64,000 nucleotides of DNA from Rostratula benghalensis. Taxonomy: Eukaryota; Chordata; Aves; Charadriiformes; Rostratulidae. A program made the translations under genes and the position numbers. Below are positions 49,751 through 60,137 of the stretch, piece after piece. The notes beneath the pieces were generated by a model. The model did not search any database and was not told the origin of the DNA. It worked only from the letters and a program-made list of their open reading frames with translations. How positions within the stretch are numbered: the stretch's first letter is position 1; each line of letters opens with the position of its first letter. The DNA lies in the NCBI GenBank assembly GCA_013399305.1, contig VXAI01000038.1, positions 2,924,639 to 2,988,638 on the forward strand, read 5' to 3'.

Positions 49751-52700
49751 GCTTACTCTTGAGGTAATTCACAGTCTGGGATTAGATGCAACAGCTGTAC
49801 ATAATCAAATCAAGGAGGACTGTGATATGACAGAAAGTTAGACAGTTTTGGCTGAAGCTTAGTGATTATATTGAGAGCAATTATTGTCATGATTTTTCTA
49901 ATTTCTGACTTCCCATCCCTGCACGAGCAATAAGAGTTCTTTCCAACATAAAAGCATTAAGGCACAATGCTTGCAATCTTTTTGTGTGCTCCCTTCTGAA
50001 ATTCACTAGCCATTTACTCTTTCTAAAAGTAGAAGCGCACTATTAGAGCACACACCCTACTCTTTGCTTCCTATGGTGTGCACAATTTCAGTCAGTCTTG
50101 TATCTCTTCACCACATTTTTGTGATTACAGTTCAGTTTTTCAGTAACCAACCAGATGACCAAAGCCCAAAACTGAGCAAAAACTAGTCAAAAAAAAGAAA
50201 ACTACAGACATGAGAAAAATCTCTTTGAATATCAAAGCCATACAGAGCAGAAGATTTCTTCTTATCCAATTGTATGTTCTTCATTGTTTAGATAAATACC
50301 CTCTGCCAATGCACCATCTTTTAAAAACAAATATTCTTCAGCTTTTGCAGCACTGGAAACATAATTATAACAGTTGTGTCAGTTAATTAATGTCACTTTC
50401 ACAGATAAGGTTAAGTCAGCTTACTTAGGAAGCTAATGTAAGTCTTTGCCTTGAAGATTATGATTCACTTCTAACATTATCCACAAATCAAAAGTTTTTG
50501 TAAGTTAGCATCAGCTCAGCAATTTCTCCTTGCAGTTCACATTGTCCTGAAGTGTTCCCTTGAGTCTGTTTTCTTGGTAAACCATTGATATTATTCTTAC
50601 TGTTATTTCTGAATAAACCAGCATGGCTGTAAGTAGGTTAAAAGAATAAAGAAATAACAATGAAAGCTGATTGAAGATTTCAGGATTATATTACCAAATA
50701 AAGACCTGAGAAGAAAATATCAAGCTGATACTGCAAACACAGAGCACTATCATGACCATTTATGAACATTTTATGCCTACATTCAACTAAGGGCAGCTAT
50801 TTATATCAGGTGCTTACTTGCTATGAACAGAAGATCCCATTTGGAAAATCTGCACTATTCATTAACTGGAAAGTTTTTGCCTGTGATTAATTAGGCTATA
50901 CCCAAAGGCAATCAGGATGACAAAGACAAGTGGAGAAGATCTCTGTTAAGGGTGTTTCCAGGAGGAATGTATGCACTGTGTGTCTGGTTCCATCTAAATA
51001 TTTAGAAGATGAAAAATGCTTAAAACCAAATTTCATTAGTCCAGACTTCAGGTTTTCAGCTGCCAGGTTCAAAACAATGACTTGTTTCCAAAGCCAGTGA
51101 GGAATCCTAGAAAAGAGCCATTCCACATCTTCAGAAGATGTAATGATTTTACGTGTGTCTGCCACAGAAGTTGCACATGTGGCCACTGAACATTATCACT
51201 AAACAGGAGTAACCCTCGGTAACAGAAGGCCCTGAAATAGCAGTGTGACTGTAGTAGCTGAAGGTTTATGCTAAAGAGCTGTAATCACCAGGAGACTTCA
51301 TATAGGTAATAACAGGCTTTTGAACCTAGTCTAACTTTATCATAATCAGCAACTGAAAGAGGTTCCATTTTACTCATCCTGTAATTGTATTTTGTACAAG
51401 ACACAACTGAGTGAGAAATCAGGCACTTGTTAACTGTGTCATCTTGTAAAGCACGGAACACGAACCTCTCCCTTCTGCAGCCTGGAAACATTGTGCCGAG
51501 GAGGCTGATACTGCTGATACTTCGCAGAAATGTCCATGTTGGGGCACTGCAGGAATCAAAATGGCCCTTGAGATCGGTTGTAACTTCTGGGATTAAGCAC
51601 AGTGTTACACATTTGTAGCACTCTGCAGATTTTCATGAGATGGTCAATGGTTCCTGGAGTGTGAATCTGATCTTCACCTACTCGGTAAAAGGTAATTGTC
51701 ATTAGGTAATTGGTGGGCAGTGTAAAGACACTGGCCTTCTGACTGCTGGCTACCTGTGCTGTAGTTCTGTGAGAGGTGGGCAAAGCTGACTGTGGGCGGG
51801 AGAAGCCAAAACCTGTCACAGGAATTACGTACCAGAGACACTGAGAGTAGGTTAGCTCAGCACGTTACCCCCATGAAATCTAGCAAGTAAGAGGGCTCAT
51901 TACTGAGGAGTATCTCATTTCAAATGTTTACAGTCAGTGACAGAATTGCTGTTTGCATTTCAGCTCATCAATGAAACTAAATCTTATTTATATGATTTAA
52001 TAATTAGATGCATTTAATTATTAATGTAAATATAATACCAGGAAAATCTAAATAATTAATGATATACTTATAAATAATTTGTTAGTGAAATAGATTGAGA
52101 TGATGATTTGTTCTTAACAGTAGATTTATAAATATTTAAAAACAAGTCCCAACCATGTAGCTTACAGACACTAAGAACCCTAATGCTCCTAAGCCATTTA
52201 TACAGTGCAGAATACAGCTATTCAATTTGAAGATAAAAACAACTAATGATTTGCCCAGTCAAATGCTGTGGTTTACAGCCAGGAAGTTTGAAATTATTTT
52301 ACATCTGACTTTCCACATTGCTGAGTGTTTTCTAAATCAGACGTAATTGATTTTTAAAAAATCCTGTCCTTGAATCTGTGTATTTGAACACCGATGAACG
52401 AGGCAATGCTCAAAGTCATAGCAACTGATTCCAGGTTTGTATTTGGTAGTCGATACGACATGCAGTTGAATCTGAGGCTGGATATTTAGGTTTAGCTACA
52501 TTATGATTAATGTAACGTAAATTGGGGGAAAACCTGACTTTCTGGTATATTCTAATCCCCGAACAACTGGGGTAAATATCACCAGCATAAATTATTACAA
52601 CCTTGGGACTACTCTGACTTAGTCTTACTTGTAATGGCTATAGAGCCCATTCTGACAGCCACCATCATTCATATCCAGCGGTGCATTTGGGTTTCTGACT

Positions 52701-55700
52701 TCATATGGGCTTAAATGGACAAATAAATTGGAACCTACGTACAAGTGAAGAGCACAAAGAGAGCACAAACAGCTGTTGGAGCCTGCTGGATCCAGATCCA
52801 CCAGTGTGTTCTATCAACTTACAAAGCAATGTGAAGCAGTACTACTGCAACCAACCAGTGGTCTCCTTCATGCATCTTCAGGGTTTTGTAAATGAAGTAC
52901 ATTAGAGAAGAAATTTATATTTTATCAGAGAAAAGACATCACTTCAAGACAATTTTCCAACAGCCTATTTATTGTAACTCCTAAGTTCAGCAGGTTACTT
53001 GAAAAAACTACAGAAAAACAGTATTCTCTGTTCAATTCTGCACTCTTGGAATTATTTTTGTGTGTTGCAGTTAAGATTCTATAAAGTTCTATTGGTTTAA
53101 TCTCTTTTATTTCTATAGATCACTTCTATAACGGATGGGATTTTTTTAAAATCATCAGGTGGTAAAACAAAGCATCACACTGATTACTTAAGAACTACAG
53201 ATGATCTTGAAATATGTGATGATCATGTTATTCTAATTGGTCAACTAAGCAATTAGAAACATGTTTTTAATACAATTCCCATAATTGCATCCACATAGCT
53301 GTCGTTGACAGTGCTGGCAGAAACTTCACCCTAAGGAGATTTTCTGAAATCCCATTTACTTTTCTGAGAGTCCATTCAGAACACTCAAAATCATCACAGG
53401 CTACTTCCATATCCACCTAGTTTTTCAAAGAGATTTCAGTCATCAGAGTTCACAAAGAGAAGAGATATACGAATTTTATTCCTTGAGGATTAAATGGAAG
53501 TGTTTTCTATTTACTAAGATATTATTTTGCTAAAGGAAGGGTTAACACCCTTTTAGTCTCTCTATTTCTCTGCTCCTTTGCCACAGTACCACGTGTCCTG
53601 ACAATGGTACCCACATGGATGGTGGCAGCTGTAGAGAGCCATGCCATTGTACCACTTATGGGGACTGTGTGCCACACCAGTACTAACATATATGCTCCTT
53701 CAGTGATGCTGCAAAGGCCCCTGCCATGGGAGATGCATGGACAAAGAATGTGTGTACCCTTGTCCTACACTGTATACATTCTTGTCCTATGGTTCAACAG
53801 ACAGGAGGGGTTTGGCACACTCACATCGAGAGTACATTTCTGCCTTCTTGTTCCTCTCGCTGTCTATGGAGTAATGATTCCACCACTGGTTACTGCATTA
53901 ACACTGTACTACACAGACATCAGGTATTTAATTCTTAGGAGAAAATCTAAGAAATCTGGGGACAATACAAAGTTATGGTATTACAAGTGCAATCATATTC
54001 AAGTGCATCTAAAACAGAAAATAGTCTTAGCATTTCTTTTTAGATTGTAAACTTTTCTCTAGTACGTAAGTGTGCGATATCATTACTTCTTTATGGGAAT
54101 ATATTAAATTAGTATCTGTGGCAGAGTTTTCAATAGCTGGATTTATGTATTCTAGCCAGATGTCCTCAGTAGATGCCCTAATGCCATAGTCTCTTCAAGC
54201 AGGAGCATAAAACACACTCTCTGAAATAGCTGTGCCTCAGCTGCTCTCTCCAAAGAAAGAGAGACTGGCCCTACACAACTCTTTGGACATGCCTTGCCAG
54301 CCACAGTAGGCAGATGAGGACTAAGGCATTTATGGAAAAAAAAATTAGATTCATTATACTTAAGGATTTTATATGCATCAGACCTATCCGGGAATGCATG
54401 CACAGTATTTTGGCACACTGCCTACTTGGTACATTATACTAGTTTGAGACTATTGGACAAATATTTATTGAGAGACTTTTTGATCTTCACAAAATGTAAT
54501 GGCTCTTAAAAAGCTCTGAGAGTCCTTTTGTTCCTTTTTTTTTTTAAAAAAAATATTCTCCTTTGAATCTTTTTTTCCTCCCCTCCTTGGTCAGTGACCT
54601 GGTACAAATAGGAACTCCACTGAAGCCAGACTAATCTACCACGTTAACCCAAATCTGATGAACCAGAAATGCCGTAAAAGACTATAAACATATGTGAAGG
54701 AACATAAAACAAAACAGACAGGATCTTTAAGTAACATCCAGTGCTTTTCCCTGTCCTGAAAACATACATTTATGTCTTAGGACATAAACATAGAAAAATC
54801 TTCACTGTTTTCTCACTTTCTTAACCATTTTCAGTTCTACTTTGTTATTATGCACTGTAATATTAAAAAACATAGCTTATAACCTTCTACATTTTCCTCA
54901 GACAAGAGAAACGCTTTCTGTGTAGTTTAGAGGCAGTACTTTATGACCCAGCATGCTGCTGAGGAATCGGTCTGGATTTAAACAAATAGGTCCTTCTGTT
55001 CAGAGTTGTGCATCAGAAACCCTTGCCTTTTTCTTGGGAAATGCATCTCCTTGGCTGTCGGCTATCATCTACAGGACTCCATCATCACCAGATCCACTTG
55101 CCACCCTACCCTGACTCCCATTCCACCTTCTTCTTAATTTGACAACTCATGAGACTTTAGAACATTCAATAGTCATGCTGCATAAATACACAACAGACCT
55201 TTGTTTCTTTGAGGAACATGCAAATCCCTGTATATTTCAGTGACTGGAAAGGAAACTCTTCAGGATATATCCAAAAAACTTCGGGTACAATGGTAGAAAA
55301 TATAAAGCCTGTCACGTTAGTTAGCATTATCCTCTATCCCTCACCAAGGTGAAACTTGCTCACCACTGTATGAGTGCTGCACGGGTAATGAATTCTTGTG
55401 AAATCTGTTTAGGAATGAGGAACCAACGAGCAGCGGTAACCAGTGACCATTTAACTGGGCTGGCTTGAACACAACTTTTCAATTAATTTGAACATTTGGA
55501 TGCAAGCAAAACTGTTGCTCTTCATTTCAAAATTGTAATTTTACAGTCGCTGATGTGGTTGTACAACATAATACCAGCTCTGCTATTCAGAATTTGTGTA
55601 CCTGAAATGATAGAACCACCTTACTTCTGTGTTTTGCCCTGTAAAAAAGCAGACAATGCCCAGGGAACTCTGTATCACGCTGACACAAACACTGCTTGCA

Positions 55701-56967
55701 GGAACAGGCCCACTCATTTGTGAATATGACAGGTACCTCTGAACAGCATCCCAGTATTTCACATGGTTCTCACTGCAACCTCCCAACAAGTCTAAAAGCA
55801 GCTAGCTGACAAAGCATAGCAGATGACTTCTGGCAGCTATTTTAAAATGTTAGTTGAAATAGAAAGTCCTGGGGCTTGGTTTTCATGGGTTTATAGGAGG
55901 CAAATATCACAGTCTGAGTATCTCACCCTTCCTCAAGAGTGTCATTACCCTGGGACCACTACAGTCTGTAATACCTCAGTCCATACTCTGACAAGTTCCA
56001 AATTTGATGTGAATTCCTATTTCACAGCAGAAAATGCTACGTAACCTGACATGTAGGTTAACATCAATCTATGTACTACAAACAAGGTTCGGCATTTGCT
56101 TTGCAGATTTCTTCCTTTTTTCTTGGGGTCCCAAGAAAACCATTGAGCTAAGCCAAAGAAAAATGCTATTATACTATAGTGTGTTTAAAAGGATGCTATT
56201 TCAGTAAAAATACACGGATATAGCTAGAAAAAATAATCCTGTGTAAACAAAATACCTGAAAAAAGTCAAAATCTTCTTAGGAATGCTCTGACGATAATAA
56301 AAGGATGTGTCTGTGTATTGTTTGTGTATAAAATGCACCTGTTAATCCCAAAATAGGAACATGAGCTCCCAAACCCTGGAAATCTGTGTCTAATTTTCAA
56401 ATTTCTAGTGAAGTCTTCTGTAATCTGAGACATAGTGTCTAAGTGAGAATTGACCTCTTTCAATCGATCCCCATTCCAGATGCAGTGCCTATGGTCTAGG
56501 AATTTTATTGGCAACTTTTTCTCCCCTACATATTAACAACTTCAGGATATAATTATGCTTTGCGAGGTTTTGAAATTCTTGAAAGCTGCAGGATTACATT
56601 TTGAGCCACACTGAATAAACAGTTACTTTGTATTAATTTTACCAACTGCTGATCAGCTCTGATTACTGTATTATAAGACACCCAAACACAGCTCAGAAAG
56701 ATTTTTTTAAAAAATCTATCTTTTACTGATGAAATTATGTGAAAATAAAAAGCTTTGAAGTTAAAAGATGGTTAATAAATACATTCCATGCTGTGTGTGG
56801 TTCTTTTCCATAAATATTTAGGAATGTATTTTAGAAAAGTCTTCTAATTGCTGGGAAAAACACCAAAACTATTTTATTAGCATTGAGCCAAACAGCATGA
56901 GCTATATGATTCTCTTAACTAACTTTGTCTTCAATTGTACTCATTTTAACACTTCTGTAACTCATTT
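49751..56967. other. Unannotated DNA with two unresolved open regions
   Basis: No gene is recognised. Two regions remain unexplained: the minus-strand open frames at 51285-51819, and the 148-codon plus-strand frame at 53604-54050 behind an acceptor-like site. The stretch 51960-52140 is extremely AT-rich with repeated TAATTA words. A T-rich to A-rich junction lies near 54536-54555. Confidence 0.4.
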
Positions 56968-56986
56968 CCCTCCCCCCCGTCTCCCC
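56968..56986 (-). other. C-rich tract, minus-strand G-quadruplex motif
   Basis: On the plus strand the order is C3, T, C7, GTCT, C4. The minus strand therefore offers four G-triplets with loops of 4, 1 and 1 bases. The tract runs directly into a perfect inverted repeat at 56985-57002. Confidence 0.5.
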
Positions 56987-57002
56987 TTAACTCAAGTTAA
57001 GG
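56985..57002. repeat. Perfect 8-bp inverted repeat beside the C tract
   Basis: Arms CCTTAACT and AGTTAAGG flank CA. The left arm shares its first two C residues with the G-quadruplex-type tract. Confidence 0.7.
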
Positions 57003-58889
57003 AGAGACCTTTTATGCATAGCTTTACATGTGAGCTAAAATGGTAAGAATAATACAAAAAATTGTATGGCCTCTAATTTTTGTTCTTATGGTAGGCATGG
57101 CCAATTTTTTGACTTAAATATTCCTCTTGATCTACACTTACAGCTCAAAATAATAAGGAGTCAAAGATAGGGGGTTTTTTGCATTACAGAACAACTCAAC
57201 TTTCATGTGTAACCTGTGCCACTGTAATATTTGCAACGAAGTACAACTACTGCTATCTATGAGGCTGTACATGTGCGTTAAGCAAGACTACCATTAATAA
57301 GACATGAAGGACTATTGGTCATTGGTGATCAAAGGCACAGAATACAACAGCAAGAGTTGTAAGTGCTAAGTGGTAACTTGGAGTTTTAAACCTTGACTTC
57401 CACTTATTCAAAAAGTAAACATTAAGGAATTAGAAGAAACTTCTTTAAAATATAGCTGTGACTTGAAAAACTGTGAGAAATAACCCATTAGTGTAAAATA
57501 ACTAGTAAGACAGAGTCAGAAGAGCATGTAAATATAAATTAAAGTGTATGATCAACTGCTTTGTGGAGCAGTCTCAGTTAAGCAGGTACCTTGAATATAT
57601 ACTAAGTGGTTTATTTTCAAAGTTGTCTACAGTTCTGTGAGTTGCAATTCTGTGAATCTCAGCTTTTTTTTCCCCTCCCCTTGGTTTCTACTTAAAAAAT
57701 AAGGAAGAGGTCAGAAACATACAGGCAGAACACTGAACCCATGTGTCATGCACTTGCTGAAACTGAACATAGTTTTATTTTGGTGTTTTATGAACACAAC
57801 TCATTTGACAAGTACCTACTGAAAACTGTAATGTAGCAGTTATATTTATGAATTTGTAATTTAGATGTGTCTTTAACAAATTCATTTTTAAAAAGTCATG
57901 CTTGTAAAAAGGAAGCTTGTAGATTACATAGGTGGAGTGGAAGATGCCTGTATTTTCTGATTCTCAGAATTCAGTTGCTACTGACAGCAAGAGAGTACCT
58001 TCAGAATTTTAAAAACCTGGTTAGAGCTCCCCCATAAATGCTTGTTTACAAAAACTACACATTAGATAATTAGCTAGAGTGGATTTATTTTTTTTTTAAT
58101 TCTAGTCAAATTGCAGCTTAGTTAAAAAACGTTATTTAGCTCCAATAAAATATATTATGCATTTAGATTATAAATATATTTCCTTAGAAGTTTGTTCTGC
58201 ACTAAAAACTGAACATAACTACTTGTAATTCAACAGTACATGTAAAATTGTTTAATGTTCAGTGCACAAAGGGAATAAAAAATAGCACACATCAGGTTTA
58301 GAATGACAAATGTCATTATGACCTTCATAGATTTTCATATAGCCTAAGCAATCCCTGTAAACCAAACTGATTCAAATGCATATCTTCAATCATTTCACTG
58401 CTGTTTTGCCCTCTGCTGCATGTTATATAAATCTCCTTCTAATGTATCTGTTCAAAAAAACCCCAAAGCAGCCCAAAAACAAACCACCCACTAAAAGCAG
58501 TTGATGCTGTTAAAGCTGTAAAGCTAAAAATGAGAGAGAGAACTTGTCAAGGAGACCTGCTTAGATACAGATGTTCCAGACTTCTGTTGTTTTAATTATA
58601 TTGTATCCCTGCTTTTTGTACTACTTTATTTAAGGATGTGTCAGCATTTCCATTATAAAACCCAGGGTCTTATAACTCGTTAAAAATTCCCTAAAGGCCA
58701 CACTGGGGGACACAAGATTTCATCCTAGAAGTAGAAACTTATCTATAGATCTATAGAAAGGCAAGTAGGGCTTCAGAGATATATGAAGTTTTCACATTAA
58801 AACTTTTTTGTTTGTTTTACACCCTTTCAAAAACCAAAGACGACAAGAGAAGTTTTGTAGTTAATGTATTTTTTTTCTTTTATGGACAG
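57003..58889. other. Unannotated AT-rich DNA, CNE-like at 58.1-58.4 kb
   Basis: No gene is recognised. The stretch 58090-58440 has TTAGATTATAAATATATTTCC and the inverted repeat AATGACA-AA-TGTCATT (58302-58317), in a unique-looking context. A 16-bp palindrome, TCTATAGATCTATAGA, lies at 58742-58757. Confidence 0.4.
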
Positions 58890-58974
58890 AAAGCAAAAAT
58901 AGCTTCCTCTTAATTGAGTTTTGCATCTGCCAATTGCTTTTGCTTATCCAAGGGAAAAAACCAGAAGTAAACAG
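58890..58974 (+). other. Candidate internal exon, 85 bp
   Basis: The interval is preceded by a strong acceptor: a T-rich tract (58869-58882), then TATGGACAG ending at 58889. It ends in ACAG directly followed by GTAAGT, a full consensus donor. Of the three forward frames only the third (starting at 58892) is open throughout, and it encodes about 27 residues with a hydrophobic middle (FLLIEFCICQLLLLIQ). If translated it would join its neighbours out of a two-base overhang. I recognise no protein in it, and a lncRNA or 5' UTR exon is equally possible. Chance pairs of good splice sites at exon spacing do occur in 64 kb, hence the low confidence. Confidence 0.25.
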
Positions 58975-59471
58975 GTAAGTTGATTTACAATGCAATTTTC
59001 TACACATGGTCTGTATTTTGCTATGAAAATGTCAAACACATGTTCTGTATATATTTAATGCAATACGGTAATAATAAGAGGTTTTGATTACATTTATTGT
59101 GCCAAATTTTGGAGCTGGGAAAAGATATGCATCAGAGAAAAATTAGGATTTTCAAGGTCTTAAGAAATGCTCACTGTACAATACTAGGTCTAAGCTAAAA
59201 AATGAGAAGGACAGATTTCTAGCACATATAAAAGTCAAAGCATTAGATAAAAGGAGGATGAAAAGCCCACATGTACTGGCTTTACTCTGAGTAACAATAC
59301 AGCGAGAAGTACAGCGAGACTGGACTCTGCAAGTATTATCAATCACAATCTATATTGAACGTGCTTATGGAGTTTGTTGTGCATTGCAGACCACCATATA
59401 CTTTTAGCTACAAGTATTCTTACTGTCTAGTCTAAAGGCTAGCTCAGAGAAGTGATTTAAAAAATAACCAG
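58975..59471. other. Unannotated DNA between candidate exon and LTR
   Basis: Nothing recognisable is present. The stretch contains short AT-rich parts and ends in AAAATAACCAG, just before the LTR boundary. Confidence 0.45.
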
Positions 59472-60137
59472 TGTTCACTCAACTGGGTGCTGCAAGTTTA
59501 ACTGTATGCTGCTCTTTAGATCTTGCCATGGGGTAGGCCGGGTTGGCAACACCAACAAGACAGATGCCCTCTCCAACCTCTCACTCTGAGGAAAAGGAGA
59601 AGAGAGACAAAGACCTTTATGAGTTGAGAAAAAAACTAAACTGCTACAAGGAAGTAGTAATGAGAAATTAGAAAAAAAAAAATTAAATAGACACAATACG
59701 TACACATATATACTCAAGCATATTGAGTTCCCAGGAGAATGTCACTGGCAGGTACTGGGAAAGTTCCAGACTGGTCTCAGTGAGAAATGGGAACTGGACT
59801 CCAGTACGCACTGATGGAAGTCAAATGTAGACAGGAACTTCCTTGGGCATCAATCACCAAAGAAGAAGGGAGAAAAAAAGGCACTAAAGAAGAGCCATAG
59901 AAAAAAAGCACCAACCTGACCCCTCAGCTTTTATAGGGAGCACGAGAGGGAACACCCCATTGGTCAGTTTGGGTCACCTGACCTGTGCACACCTCCCTAC
60001 AGGTGCAGCCCCCCCGGGGTAAAGAAGAGGCGGCAGCCCCTGGCTGCCCCGGCAGTGAGTGTAAGCAAGAGCCTCCCTCACTGAACACAAACTGGGCTCT
60101 GCTCCACACACACCAGGACAGACAAATGAACGTTACA
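59472..60137 (-). mobile_element. Probable solo LTR of an endogenous retrovirus
   Basis: The 666-bp block begins TGTTCACT and ends CGTTACA on the plus strand, so it has the TGT...ACA ends of a retroviral LTR in either orientation. Read on the minus strand it starts TGTAACGTTC, has a GC-rich first part, then a CCAAT box, a TATAAAAG box and a T-rich part before ending GTGAACA. This order (U3 with promoter, then R/U5) sets the strand. The local base composition differs sharply from the flanks. No internal viral genes, primer-binding site or second LTR is adjacent, so it fits a solo LTR left by recombination. Flanking bases do not show a clean target duplication (CCAG against AAAT), although AAATAACCAG and AAATATAACAG are similar. 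Class (ERVL, ERVK or ERV1) is not settled. Confidence 0.65.
59928..59963 (-). promoter_or_regulatory. LTR core promoter: TATA box and CCAAT box
   Basis: On the minus strand TATAAAAG (59935-59928) lies about 24 bp downstream of CCAAT (59963-59959, within GACCAATGGGG). Spacing and order suit an RNA polymerase II promoter in an LTR. Transcription would start at about 59900 and run toward lower coordinates, antisense to the candidate exon at 58.9 kb. Confidence 0.5.

Noticed and set aside
53604..54050. Idea that the 148-codon frame is the last part of an olfactory-receptor-type GPCR
   Set aside because: Two hydrophobic stretches suggest membrane helices, but the expected conserved receptor motifs are not present, so the assignment was dropped.
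59924..60109. 61-codon minus-strand frame in GC-rich DNA
   Set aside because: It lies wholly inside the LTR U3 part and its openness follows from base composition.
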